The position numbers were made by a program, and so were the translations under genes. Under the pieces are notes generated by a model that was not told the origin of the DNA, ran no database searches, and was given only the letters and a program-made list of their open reading frames with translations. This document shows, in pieces, positions 34,630-43,055 of a stretch of 64,000 nucleotides of DNA; positions within the stretch are counted from its first letter, which is position 1; every line of letters begins with the position of its first letter. Location: positions 2,418,001-2,482,000 of the forward strand of contig CAVYWD010000002.1 of the NCBI GenBank assembly GCA_963772225.1. Reading direction: 5' to 3'. Origin of the DNA: CAVYWD01 sp963772225 (GTDB lineage Bacteria > Myxococcota > Myxococcia > Myxococcales > UBA5297).

Positions 34630-35463
34630 TCAGCGGCCGGCGCTGGCCACGGGCGACTCGTCGCCATGCTCGGCGCTCAAGAGGTCGCTCACCTTGACGA
34701 GCTCGTAGCCGCGCTCGCGCAGGCCCGCGACGATGGCCGGCAGCGCTTCGGCGGTGTGGAAGCTCTTGTGGTTGATGTGCATGACGATGATGGAGCCCGG
34801 GCGCGCTTTGGCGAGGACCCATTCAATCAGGCGCTCCTTGGTGGCGTGCTGATCGGGATCGCCCGAGGGCAGGTCGTACTCCACGGTCGTCAGGCCCGCT
34901 TCGGCGGCGAGCTGCACCAGGCGGTGGTCGTACTCGCCGTACGGCGGCCGGAACAGGCGCGGCGCGACGCCGGCGAGCGCGTGGACCTCGTCCTGGGTCC
35001 GCTGGAGCTCGTCGCGGATCCGCGCGGCCTCCTTCACGGCGGTCATGTGCGGGTGGGTATAAGAGTGGTTCCCCAGCTCGAAGAGCGGATTGGCGGCGAG
35101 CGCCCGCACGTGCGCGGCCTCCTCCTTGGCCCAGCTCCCGCCCAGGAAGATGGTGGCGGGGACCTTGGCCGCCACGAGCTCCGCGGTGATTCGCTCGTCG
35201 TACTTGTTCACATCGCGCGTGGAGCAGGCGTCGAAGGTCAAGGCGAGTCGCTTCTCGCTTCGCGAGCCGTGGGCGATGACCTCGGCCGCCACCGGCCCGG
35301 CGGCCGGGGCGCGGTGCGAGGTCGCCGCCCCCAGGTCGGACTCGGCCTTCGCCGCGGCCTCCGGCGAGACGTGTCCGTTGGCGGCGGGGCTCGAAGGGCT
35401 CGACGGGCGCGAGCAGCCGATGAGCGCCGCGAGCAACAAGGCCGACCTCGAAGTTGCGGGCAT
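34630..35463 (-). CDS. Polysaccharide deacetylase family lipoprotein
   Basis: 277 residues. Lipobox LIGC at the N-terminus, then a disordered linker. NodB domain: motif 1 LTFDACST (the first Asp is kept; the second Asp of TFDDG is Ala), motif 2 ELGNHSYTHPHM (zinc-binding His pair), motif 3 RLFRPPYGEYD, and later IIVMHIN. Envelope carbohydrate N- or O-deacetylase. The changed motif 1 may alter metal or substrate handling. GGAGGA precedes ATG 35463. Confidence 0.9.
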   Translation of the reverse strand: MPATSRSALLLAALIGCSRPSSPSSPAANGHVSPEAAAKAESDLGAATSHRAPAAGPVAAEVIAHGSRSEKRLALTFDACSTRDVNKYDERITAELVAAKVPATIFLGGSWAKEEAAHVRALAANPLFELGNHSYTHPHMTAVKEAARIRDELQRTQDEVHALAGVAPRLFRPPYGEYDHRLVQLAAEAGLTTVEYDLPSGDPDQHATKERLIEWVLAKARPGSIIVMHINHKSFHTAEALPAIVAGLRERGYELVKVSDLLSAEHGDESPVASAGR

Positions 35464-35520
35464 GCGAATCCTCCGGGGCGAGCATAGGCCCTTCGCGAGG
35501 ATATCTTGCGCAGGATGGCA

Positions 35521-35605
35521 AAGACTCCAGGCTTCAGACCCCGGGCCTTAAGGAACTGCAGTACCCGGAGCCTGGGGTCTTTCGTCTGGAGCCTAAGGCA
35601 ACCCT
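35521..35605. repeat. Long imperfect palindrome
   Basis: The left arm CTCCAGGCTTCAGACCCCGG and the right arm CCTGGGGTCTTTCGTCTGGA pair over most of their length around a central GGAACTGCAG. It lies between the divergent deacetylase gene and the frameshifted gene at 35728. It could be a regulatory hairpin or a single REP-like unit. Confidence 0.5.
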
Positions 35606-35727
35606 CATTGGTTCCGGCTCGGCCGGTTTAGGCCTGCGTGGCGCCGACAAGGCGAGATTCCGCGGGCCAGGGGCCATCTGCTAGACTCCGCGCCCCGCCT
35701 TCGAAGTCGATTGATCCGAGGGGAGCC

Positions 35728-36169
35728 TTGGCGAGCTACCTGCGATTTCTTGCGTCCGGCCCGGAGTCCATTTCGCTCGAGGAGATCGGCGCGGCCCTGG
35801 CCGCGGCGGAATCCGAGCTGGCACGTCGACGACACCTCCGATGAGCGGTCGACCTGCGGCGACCTTTATCTGGGCGACGAGCTCGTGGCTGAGCTCGAAG
35901 TGAACCGCCCCGGCGACGAGCTCTTCCAAGACGAGCGAGACCAGCTCCTGGAGGCGCTCCCCGAGGCAGGCGCCGGTGCCGCGCTGGAGCGCGTGCGGAG
36001 CGCGCTGCAGGGGGCGCGGTCCATCGTGGCCGTCCGGGCGCTCTTCGAGGGCGAGGGTCCCCTCGAAAAGCTCTCCGCGCTCTGGCGGTGGCTCTTCGAC
36101 CACCGCGAGGGAATTCTCCAGGCGGACGGCGAGGGGTATTTCGATCGCGGGGGATTTCTATTGAAGTAA
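35728..36169 (+). CDS. Hypothetical protein, one-base frameshift
   Basis: TTG 35728 follows GAGGGGAG. The first frame gives ASYLRFLASGPESISLEEIG, then AALAAAES. Removing one G at 35817 joins it to DWHVDDTSDERSTCGDLYLG and ELVAELEVNRPGDELFQD, ending at 36169 with about 146 residues. The joined product is acidic and coherent, with alternating strands and helices. It fits a small cytoplasmic protein of unknown function. Uncorrected, only a 37-residue N-terminal piece or an N-terminally truncated protein would be made. Confidence 0.7.
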
Positions 36170-36255
36170 AGGCTCTGGGCCGTGCCCGTGTTCCTCGTGG
36201 GCGGATTGAGCGCTTGGGAATTCGCTTCTTTCGTCGAGGAGAATGACCGGCTCGC

Positions 36256-38163
36256 TCACCGCCGGCTCTCGAGCCCCTGCCACTCCTCGTACAGCGCCTC
36301 GACCTCGCGGCCGGCCTGCTCCAGCCGCTCTTTGATCCCGGCGACTTCGCCCGCACGGCTGCGGTAGAGCTCGGGGTCGGCGAGCTCGCCCTCCAGCGCC
36401 CCCCTTCGGTTCTCGGCCGCCTCGACGAGGGACTCCATCGCCTCGAGCCTTTGGCGCTCCTTGAAGCTGAGAGAGCGCTTCTCCGCCGGCGGTGGCGCGG
36501 CGGGCGGCTCAGCCGGCGGCTTCGGCTTGGGCGCGGCCAGCGCCGCGGGCGTCCGCGGAGGCGGGCGCAGCCGCAGGTACATCGAGTGATTGCCCGGGTA
36601 GAGCGTCGCCTTGCCGTCGCCCTCGAAGGCCAGGATGGATGTGGCGACCTTGTCCAGGAAGTACCGGTCGTGCGTCACGAGCACCAGCGCGCCCTCGAAG
36701 TCGACCAGCAGGTCCTCCAGCACCTCGAGCGTCGTCAGGTCCAGGTCGTTCGTCGGCTCGTCGAGCACCAGGAGATTGGCGCCGCCCAAGAGCAGCCGGG
36801 CCAGCAGGAGCCGGTTCTTCTCGCCGCCCGAGAGCGCGCCCACCTTGAGCTTCTGCATGGGGACCGGGAAGAGCAGGTCCGCGAGGTAGTCCTTGAGCTC
36901 GAGCCTGCGGCCGCCGAACTCCACGATGTCGCCGTCCGCCGCGGTCTCGTAGACCGTCTTCTCGGGGTCGAGGCCTGCGCGCGCCTGGTCGAAGTAGGCG
37001 ACCCGGGTGCTCTTGCCGCGCACGACCTCGCCGGACGTCGGCGCCTCGGTCCCGAGCAGCATGCGCACCAGCGTGCTCTTGCCCACGCCGTTGCGGCCGA
37101 TGACCCCCAGCCGCTCCTGGCGCAAGAGCACCAGCGAGAGGTCGTCGAGGATCATCCGGTCGCCGAAGCGCTTGTGCACGTGCCGCAGCTCGACCACCGA
37201 GTGCCCCGCGCGCGGCCCGCGCCCGACCTTGAGCTCCGCCGCCCGGGTCGCCTCGGGCGCCTTCTCAGCGATGAGCTTGCGCGCGGCGTCCACCCGCGAC
37301 TTGCGCTTGGTTCGCCGCGCCTCGGGCGCCTTCCGGAGCCACGCGAGCTCCTGGACGATGAGCCGCTGGCGCTTGTGCTCGCGCCGCTCCGACTCTGCCT
37401 CGCGGGTGAGCTTCTGCTCCAGGTAGTCCTGGAAGTTCCCCGGGTAGCTGTCGAGCTTGCCGCGGGCGAGCTCGACGATCCGCTCGGCCAGCCGGTCGAG
37501 GAAGTAGCGGTCGTGGGTGACGAGCAGGATGGCCCCGGGGAACGCGTCCAGCTCCTCCTCGAGCCAGTCGATGGTCTCGACGTCGAGGTGGTTCGTCGGC
37601 TCGTCCAGGAGGAGCAGGTCCGGCGCCGCGAGCAGCGCCTGCGCCAGCGCCACCCGCTTCTGCGTGCCGCCCGAGAGCTCGCTCAAGGGCCTCGCCCACT
37701 CCGACTCCCCGAGGCCCAGCCGCTCGAGCATCCGCTTGGCCAGGTGCGTCAGGTCCCAGCCGCCCAGCCCCTCGATGCGCGCGGTCGCCGCCTCCAGGCG
37801 CTTGAGCAAGCCCTCGTGCTCGCCCGACGGCGCGGCGCCCAGCGCGGCGGTGAGCGCCTCGTGCTGGGCGATGGCCTCGGCCCGCCGCCCCGAGGGAGCG
37901 AAGAGCATGCTCTCCATGGTCGCGCCCGAAGGGAAGCGCGGCTCCTGTGGGAGATAGGTGAAGGCCGCCTCGCGCCTCTTCTCGATGAGCCCGGAGTCGG
38001 GCTGGCGCAGGCCCGCGGCGATCTGCAGGAGCGTCGACTTGCCCGAGCCGTTGACGCCGACCAGCCCCACGCACTCGCCCTCCTCGACGACCAGGTCCAG
38101 GTCGTCGAAGAGGACGCGCGCGCCCAACGCCACGCGCAGCTCGCTCGCTCTCCAAAGGGTCAC
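36256..38163 (-). CDS. uup: ABC-F family ATPase, Uup type
   Basis: 635 residues, two ABC domains. Walker A motifs: GVNGSGKST and GRNGVGKST. Signatures: ELSGGTQKRVALAQ and ALSGGEKNRLLLAR. Walker B motifs: LLLLDEPTNHLDVET and LLVLDEPTNDLDLTT. The C-terminal ~75 residues are a coiled coil (SFKERQRLEAMESLVEAAEN; GIKERLEQAGREVEAL), the DNA-binding domain typical of Uup and absent from EttA. Ribosome-related ATPase also linked to transposon excision precision. GTG 38163 is the first sensible start. Confidence 0.93.
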   Translation of the reverse strand: MTLWRASELRVALGARVLFDDLDLVVEEGECVGLVGVNGSGKSTLLQIAAGLRQPDSGLIEKRREAAFTYLPQEPRFPSGATMESMLFAPSGRRAEAIAQHEALTAALGAAPSGEHEGLLKRLEAATARIEGLGGWDLTHLAKRMLERLGLGESEWARPLSELSGGTQKRVALAQALLAAPDLLLLDEPTNHLDVETIDWLEEELDAFPGAILLVTHDRYFLDRLAERIVELARGKLDSYPGNFQDYLEQKLTREAESERREHKRQRLIVQELAWLRKAPEARRTKRKSRVDAARKLIAEKAPEATRAAELKVGRGPRAGHSVVELRHVHKRFGDRMILDDLSLVLLRQERLGVIGRNGVGKSTLVRMLLGTEAPTSGEVVRGKSTRVAYFDQARAGLDPEKTVYETAADGDIVEFGGRRLELKDYLADLLFPVPMQKLKVGALSGGEKNRLLLARLLLGGANLLVLDEPTNDLDLTTLEVLEDLLVDFEGALVLVTHDRYFLDKVATSILAFEGDGKATLYPGNHSMYLRLRPPPRTPAALAAPKPKPPAEPPAAPPPAEKRSLSFKERQRLEAMESLVEAAENRRGALEGELADPELYRSRAGEVAGIKERLEQAGREVEALYEEWQGLESRR

Positions 38164-38329
38164 GGGCGAGGTGTAGCAAAGCCTTGGGCCCGGGTGAAGT
38201 AGAAGCGCCGCGCTCGCAAGCTCGTCCCGGCTGGGACTGCCCAGGCGGCGGGCTTCCGGCGGCTCGCTCGGCTGCAAAGCCTTGGCCTGCGCTCGTCCGG
38301 AGGGCTGGGGACGAGGCGGGGAGCGAGCG

Positions 38330-38806
38330 ATGAGGCGTGGGTCGACGGCGGTGTTCTGCGCAGCGATGTTGGCGGCGGGGAGTGCCTTTGCGGACGGGGC
38401 GGTCTTCATGACCGCCGGGGGAAACCTGGATTTCTCGCGGTCGACCCCGCTGCGAGGGCCGGTGAGCGTGGAGCTCGTGCCGTCGTTCGGCGACGTGCTG
38501 CGCTTCGATTTGGGCCTCTACATGCGGCTCGTGACGAACCCGAGCGGGCAGTCGGACGACGACTTGTCGCTGAGGCCGGGCCTGCGCCTCGGGTCGGCGA
38601 ACTTCCCGTTCTACCTGCGCGCGGCGGTCCCGCTGGTCCTGGCGACCCAGGGGCTCGACTACCGGCTGATGCTCGGCGCCGGCCTGCACCTTCCCGTGGG
38701 TGAGCACGCCAGCCTGGTGGTGGAGGTGGACACGCTGCCGGCCAAGCAGTTCATCATCCGGCACGATCGCCTCGAGGGCCGCGCGGGCTTCGCCTTCGGC
38801 TTCTGA
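38330..38806 (+). CDS. Small outer-membrane or periplasmic beta-barrel-like protein
   Basis: 158 residues with signal peptide (GSTAVFCAAMLAAGSAFADG). The mature part has alternating strands rich in Leu, Phe, Tyr and Gly (VLRFDLGLYMRLVTNP; RPGLRLGSANFPFYLRAAVP; YRLMLGAGLHLPVGEHASLV) and ends with RAGFAFGF, an aromatic C-terminus typical of outer-membrane barrels. Function unknown. Confidence 0.7.
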   Translation: MRRGSTAVFCAAMLAAGSAFADGAVFMTAGGNLDFSRSTPLRGPVSVELVPSFGDVLRFDLGLYMRLVTNPSGQSDDDLSLRPGLRLGSANFPFYLRAAVPLVLATQGLDYRLMLGAGLHLPVGEHASLVVEVDTLPAKQFIIRHDRLEGRAGFAFGF

Positions 38807-38818
38807 CGCGCGAGGCCC

Positions 38819-39544
38819 CTAGCCAGCCTTCGGCAAGCGCGAAGCTCCAGCGTCGTCTCGAGGGGGCGGCGGCCGATACGCCCCCGAGCCCGTTCGCGAC
38901 TGCGCGATCCCCAGCGAGAGGATGGTGCGAAACGCCTCCTCGACGGTGAGATCGCTCGGCTTCACCTCCGACTCGGCGACCAGCAGGTGGAACCCGGAGG
39001 TGGGGTTGGGTGTCGTGGGGATGAAGACGTTCAGGTAGTCGGCGGGCATCTGCGGGGCGATGGAGGGGCCGGTGACGAAGGCCAGCGCCCAGACGCCCTT
39101 GCGCGGGTACTCGACGTAGACCACGCGGCGAAATTGGTGGCCGCCCTCGTCGGTCATGGTCCGCAGGAGCTGGTCGAGCGCCGAGTAGACGCTGCGCAGG
39201 ACGGGGATGCGCTGGATGAGATGCTCGTGGACGAACTCGAGGATCTTCTGGCCGAGCAGATGCTTCGAGACCCAGCCGATGAACGAGACGCCGGCGGCCA
39301 GCGCCACGGCGCCGATGACCATGGCCGCGACGTCGACCAGAAACGCGAGCGTCGGGTTGGGGATGAAGGCCTGCGGGCGCCACGAGTCGGGCGCGAGCTG
39401 GCGCAGGCCCCAGAGGGCGCGCAGCGCGGCGAGGCCTATCCAGAAGATGACCCCCAGGGGAATGACCACCATCATTCCGGCCAGGAAGTGGCTGCGCAGC
39501 AAGGCTCGGAAGCGCGGAAGGTTGCTCAAGCTCAGCGATGTCAC
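38819..39544 (-). CDS. DUF502 family membrane protein
   Basis: 241 residues. Two helices (FLAGMMVVIPLGVIFWIGLA; PTLAFLVDVAAMVIGAVALA) and a conserved soluble part (RIPVLRSVYSALDQLLRTMT; FRRVVYVEYPRKGVWALAFV; FIPTTPNPTSGFHLLV). A Pro-rich tail follows. Inner-membrane protein of unknown function found in many proteobacteria and in plants (COV-like). GTG 39544 follows AGGAGAG. Confidence 0.92.
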   Translation of the reverse strand: MTSLSLSNLPRFRALLRSHFLAGMMVVIPLGVIFWIGLAALRALWGLRQLAPDSWRPQAFIPNPTLAFLVDVAAMVIGAVALAAGVSFIGWVSKHLLGQKILEFVHEHLIQRIPVLRSVYSALDQLLRTMTDEGGHQFRRVVYVEYPRKGVWALAFVTGPSIAPQMPADYLNVFIPTTPNPTSGFHLLVAESEVKPSDLTVEEAFRTILSLGIAQSRTGSGAYRPPPPRDDAGASRLPKAG

Positions 39545-39796
39545 GGCGCTCTCCTGAAGGGCACTCTGCTTATCCGCTCCGCGGCATTTTCGCCATCCGA
39601 CCTTTGTGTGAGACGCGCGCGGCGTGCCTTCGAGAACCTCTCGAGCGCTCGCGCGGCCGCTTCGAGCGACGGGCTCGCGCGGCCCCGAAAGTCCACCCTA
39701 ACCCGGCATAGCCAAAGCCGATGGGGGTGGCCGGGCCTCCAGGAAATGCCGTTCCCGAGGGCCTGGATCCCCTAGGTCGACCGCCAGCCGTGAGCT

Positions 39797-40603
39797 TTAG
39801 CGCGACGCGTCCATGGCGCAGCGAAAACCGAAGTGGTGGAAGGGACGGTTCCGCGGGACGTGCGGTCGCCTTCGGGTCGCGGTCGCCCAGGAGGCGTCCC
39901 AGTACCAGCTGCCGCCTCGGACCACGCGCTCTTTGAAGCCCGGGCACTCGAGCGCGCCGCCGCAGGGGCCCCGCGGATTCTTGCCCTGGCACTCTTTCCC
40001 GCAGGCGGCGTAGCTCGGGGTGTACCAGTCGGCGACCCATTCGTGGACGTTGCCGGCCATGTCGAAGAGCCCGGAGGGATTCGCCGGGCGCGAGCCCACC
40101 GGCCAGACCTTCCCGCGCCCGCAGCCGTTGGGCTCGCCGTCCTTGATGATGGCCAGCGCGCAAGTCGCCTTCTCGTCGCCCCAGGGGTAGAGCCGGCCGT
40201 CGGCGCCGCGGGCCGCCTTCTCCCACTCGGCCTCCGTCGGCAGTCGCTTCTCCTTGAACGCGCAGAACCGGGCTGCCTGGAACCAGCTCACCCCGGTGAT
40301 GGGCATGGTCGGCTCGGAGAAGCCCAGGTAGTTGGGCCCCGCCTTCTCGCACGCCCGGGCCTTCATGCACGCCCGGTACTCGGCGATCGTGACCTCGGTG
40401 CGGTCCATCCAGAACGGGCTCAGCTCCACCGACTCGCGGGGGCGTTCGTCCTTCGGGCCGTCGTCGCGCCCGCGCAGGAACGGCCCTCCCGCGATGCACG
40501 CCATGCCCGGCTCGGGCGCGCCGCAGGGGCCTTCGCCCGCGGCCTCTGCGGGCGCCGGCGCGGTGGCCGCGGCGAGGGCCAGGGCGGCCCAGAGAAGCGC
40601 CAT
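39797..40603 (-). CDS. Secreted SUMF1/formylglycine-generating-enzyme-like protein
   Basis: 268 residues with signal peptide (LWAALALAAATAPAPAEA). The FGE-sulfatase fold shows ACIAGGPFLRG, PFWMDRTEVTIAEYRACM, PITGVSWFQAARFCAF, RLPTEAEWEKAARG, LFDMAGNVHEWVADWY and RVVRGGSWYWDASWATATRR. The tandem Cys of true FGE enzymes near the C-terminus is not evident, so it is probably a binding or structural member. It follows the gene ending at 40608 with GGAG overlapping that stop, so both form an operon. Confidence 0.88.
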   Translation of the reverse strand: MALLWAALALAAATAPAPAEAAGEGPCGAPEPGMACIAGGPFLRGRDDGPKDERPRESVELSPFWMDRTEVTIAEYRACMKARACEKAGPNYLGFSEPTMPITGVSWFQAARFCAFKEKRLPTEAEWEKAARGADGRLYPWGDEKATCALAIIKDGEPNGCGRGKVWPVGSRPANPSGLFDMAGNVHEWVADWYTPSYAACGKECQGKNPRGPCGGALECPGFKERVVRGGSWYWDASWATATRRRPHVPRNRPFHHFGFRCAMDASR

Positions 40604-40607
40604 GGGC

Positions 40608-41354
40608 CTACTCCGCGTTCCAGTCGGAGGCGGGGAGGACCTTCAAGCGCGAGTCGCCCCCGTTGGCCCGGAACCGCACCACGCGCAAGGGCCACTTGCG
40701 CACCTGCTTGTCCTCGTGGTGGCCCTCGACGCTCTCGACCCAAAACAGGTCCAGGTCGCACTGGTAGCGCCCGCGCTTGCCCGCGTCGGCCAGGAGCTTT
40801 CGGAAGGGGTTCTTCGGGTGCCAGTAGACTTGCTTATCGACGCGGGCCAGGTAGGCGAAGACCGGGTGGGTCTTGTTGAACTGGGTCGCCTTGGCGCGGG
40901 TGGGCGCGAGGATCCGCGCGGCGTCCTCGGCGGTCAGCTCGGTGACCCCCAGGCCGTCCTCGTCGGTCTTCCCGGGCCCTCCGCCCAACATGGCCCCGAG
41001 CGCCTCGCGCCCGGCCTTGTCGATGGCGTCGACGTAGGCGCGCAGGTCGGCGACCTCGCCCTCCTCGTGGCGGTGCTTCTCCCGGCCGACCACCTTCCAG
41101 TTGTCGAGCGTGAAGAGCCGGGCCGTCAGCGTGGCGCCGCCCAGGAGCGACTCGACGCCGGCCTCCCCGCCCTGGTGCGCGATGGCCTGCAGGTAGGTCT
41201 CGGCCAGCTTGCGCGCGTCGTCGCGCTCGTCGAGGGCCACCTCGAAGTCGGAGACGCTGGCTTTGCTGCTGGGCGGCTGCAGGTCGGGTTTGGCTGCCAA
41301 GGACGGCTGGGCGGCCAGGAAGGCCGCTGCGGCGAGGAGCTTCGCGGGGCGCAT
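40608..41354 (-). CDS. Secreted hypothetical protein
   Basis: 248 residues with signal peptide (RPAKLLAAAAFLAAQPSLAA). The middle is helical (DERDDARKLAETYLQAIAHQ). The C-terminal part carries strands (FAYLARVDKQVYWHPKNPFR; DLDLFWVESVEGHHEDKQVR; PLRVVRFRANGG). No recognised domain. It precedes the SUMF1-like gene by 4 bp, and the two probably act together outside the cytoplasmic membrane. Confidence 0.75.
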   Translation of the reverse strand: MRPAKLLAAAAFLAAQPSLAAKPDLQPPSSKASVSDFEVALDERDDARKLAETYLQAIAHQGGEAGVESLLGGATLTARLFTLDNWKVVGREKHRHEEGEVADLRAYVDAIDKAGREALGAMLGGGPGKTDEDGLGVTELTAEDAARILAPTRAKATQFNKTHPVFAYLARVDKQVYWHPKNPFRKLLADAGKRGRYQCDLDLFWVESVEGHHEDKQVRKWPLRVVRFRANGGDSRLKVLPASDWNAE

Positions 41355-41529
41355 GGGCGGTCGGTCCCTTTCGTCGGCGAGGTGCCCCCGGGCACTTCAC
41401 CCAGGGCCTCACGGCCGCCCATTCTTCCGCGCCCGCGCGCAGCCCTGCAACCTCACAGCGACGCGGACGAGCCCGTTTCGCGCCCTAGCACGGCTCGAAC
41501 CGCGCAAGGCCGCCTCGGGAGCGGCAGCG

Positions 41530-42399
41530 CTACCCGGCGCGCGCCCGCTCGGCCTGCCGCAGCGCGGGCGCCGGCAGCGCCTCGAGCGCGTAGAGCGGCG
41601 GTCGGAGCTCTCCAGCCAGGCGAGCCCTGCCTCCCAGGACCCGGAAGAATGGGACCTCGAACAGCAGGCGCTGCGGCGCGCGGGCCGCGCCCGCAGAGGC
41701 CGAGACATCGGCGACGCGGTGCGCGAACGCGCGCCGATAGCCCTCCGAAAAGAGCGTCCGCTCCATGGACTGGCGCGCCGCGGTCGAGGCCCGCTGCGCC
41801 CGGAAGGCGGCCAAGGTGTTCGAGGCGTAGGCCACGACCTCAGCTGGGCCCGGGCAGGCGAAGGCGTCGAGCTCCGGCACCTCCACGGGGCGCGTGGCGA
41901 TCCAGCGCACGTGGACGGGACGCCCGCCCACCAGCGCCCCGAAGCAGCGGTCCCCCAGCCGCAGGCGGCGGTGGATCTCGCCGGCGGCGAGCCCGAACTC
42001 GCGGGCGCTGGAGACGAGCTCGGCGGCGGTCACCTCGCGCAACTCCAGGCTCGAGGGCGGTGACGGCTCGGCCAAGGCAAGCCCCTGGAGGTCCCAGCCG
42101 AACACCCGCACCACGCCCGAGCGATAGACCGGAGACAGCCAGCGCCGAACCCGCCCGGTGAGCGAGCGCGCCAACGCGGCCCCGGCGGGCGCCAGCTCTC
42201 GGCGCATCTGCGCGAGGCTCTTCGGTGAAATCCGTTCCATGGCGAGCGAGGGCAAGGCGTCCTCCTTCCGCGGGAGATGGCGGGCCAACGTAGGCATGGG
42301 CCCGCGGCCGGGGTAGACCCAGGCGCCCGCGCTTCTGGGGCTGGCGGCCCGTTCCTGTTTGGGCTCGGTCGCGGGCGCGCTTGCGCCGCCAGCGTTCAT
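41530..42399 (-). CDS. Hypothetical protein in the efflux-regulator neighbourhood
   Basis: 289 residues from ATG 42399; ATG 42240 or 42297 are possible later starts. The central part (ELREVTAAELVSSAREFG; GDRCFGALVGGRPVHVRWIA; PAEVVAYASNTLAAFRAQRA) has the strand-helix feel of a GNAT acyltransferase-like fold, but I cannot assign it. It is divergent from tetR, and its ATG lies inside the TetR-type palindrome, so it is probably controlled by that repressor. Confidence 0.65.
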   Translation of the reverse strand: MNAGGASAPATEPKQERAASPRSAGAWVYPGRGPMPTLARHLPRKEDALPSLAMERISPKSLAQMRRELAPAGAALARSLTGRVRRWLSPVYRSGVVRVFGWDLQGLALAEPSPPSSLELREVTAAELVSSAREFGLAAGEIHRRLRLGDRCFGALVGGRPVHVRWIATRPVEVPELDAFACPGPAEVVAYASNTLAAFRAQRASTAARQSMERTLFSEGYRRAFAHRVADVSASAGAARAPQRLLFEVPFFRVLGGRARLAGELRPPLYALEALPAPALRQAERARAG

Positions 42400-42427
42400 T
42401 CGTTAAAAGAACCGCCTCAATGAACGC
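42392..42427. promoter_or_regulatory. TetR-type operator palindrome in the divergent promoter
   Basis: Perfect 9-bp arms GCGTTCATT and AATGAACGC flank 18 bp (CGTTAAAAGAACCGCCTC). The arms cover the start codons of the divergent gene (ATG at 42399) and of tetR (ATG at 42420). A repressor bound here would block both genes and the efflux operon. Binding by the adjacent TetR is inference. Confidence 0.7.
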
Positions 42428-43055
42428 AGATTCATCAACCGTAGTCCCCGTTCAGCCTTTGCGCTCTCGCTTCAAGGAAGCGACGCGGGGCGCCATCCTC
42501 GCCTCGGCCGAGGCGGTCTTCGCCGAGCGCGGCTTCCACGGCGCTCACATGGGCGAGATCGCCTCGGGCGCCGGCGTGGCGGTGGGGACCCTCTACAACT
42601 ATTTCGAGGACCGCGAGCACCTGCTCGGGGCGCTCCTCGACGCGCACGGCGAGGAGCTGCGGCAGACGCTCGCGGCCACCCTCGAAGGCCGCATGCCCTT
42701 CCGGGGCCGCCTGGAGGTCTTCCTTCGCGCGGTGGTCGTGCACCTGCAATCGCACTGGCAGCTCTTCGCCATCCTCATCGAGGACGAGCTGGTGCAGGCC
42801 CGCGGGGGGGCGCGCTCGCCGCAGCGAAGGCCGATGCTCCACGAGGTCTTCCACGCGTCGGAGGAGCTCGTGGCGCTGGGCGTGCGCCAGGGCGCGCTGC
42901 GCCGCGACGGCAAAGAGCTCTTCCCGGCGCTGCTGACCGGCGTGGTGCGCGCGAGCTTCACCCACCACCTCTACACCGACCGCGGCGCTCCGCTCGAGCG
43001 CCACATCCCCGCCCTCATCCGCTTCTTCCTCGAAGGGGCAGGAGCTCCTCCTTGA
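42420..43055 (+). CDS. TetR/AcrR family transcriptional regulator
   Basis: 211 residues. HTH in the first 65: ILASAEAVFAERGFHGAHMG, then EIASGAGVAVGTLYNYFEDR and EHLLGALLDAHG. The C-terminal ligand-binding domain is all-helical (LHEVFHASEELVALGVRQGA; RHIPALIRFFLEGAG). It heads the efflux operon; its TGA overlaps the TTG of the MFS pump gene. It probably autoregulates through the palindrome that overlaps its own start. Confidence 0.93.
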   Translation: MNADSSTVVPVQPLRSRFKEATRGAILASAEAVFAERGFHGAHMGEIASGAGVAVGTLYNYFEDREHLLGALLDAHGEELRQTLAATLEGRMPFRGRLEVFLRAVVVHLQSHWQLFAILIEDELVQARGGARSPQRRPMLHEVFHASEELVALGVRQGALRRDGKELFPALLTGVVRASFTHHLYTDRGAPLERHIPALIRFFLEGAGAPP

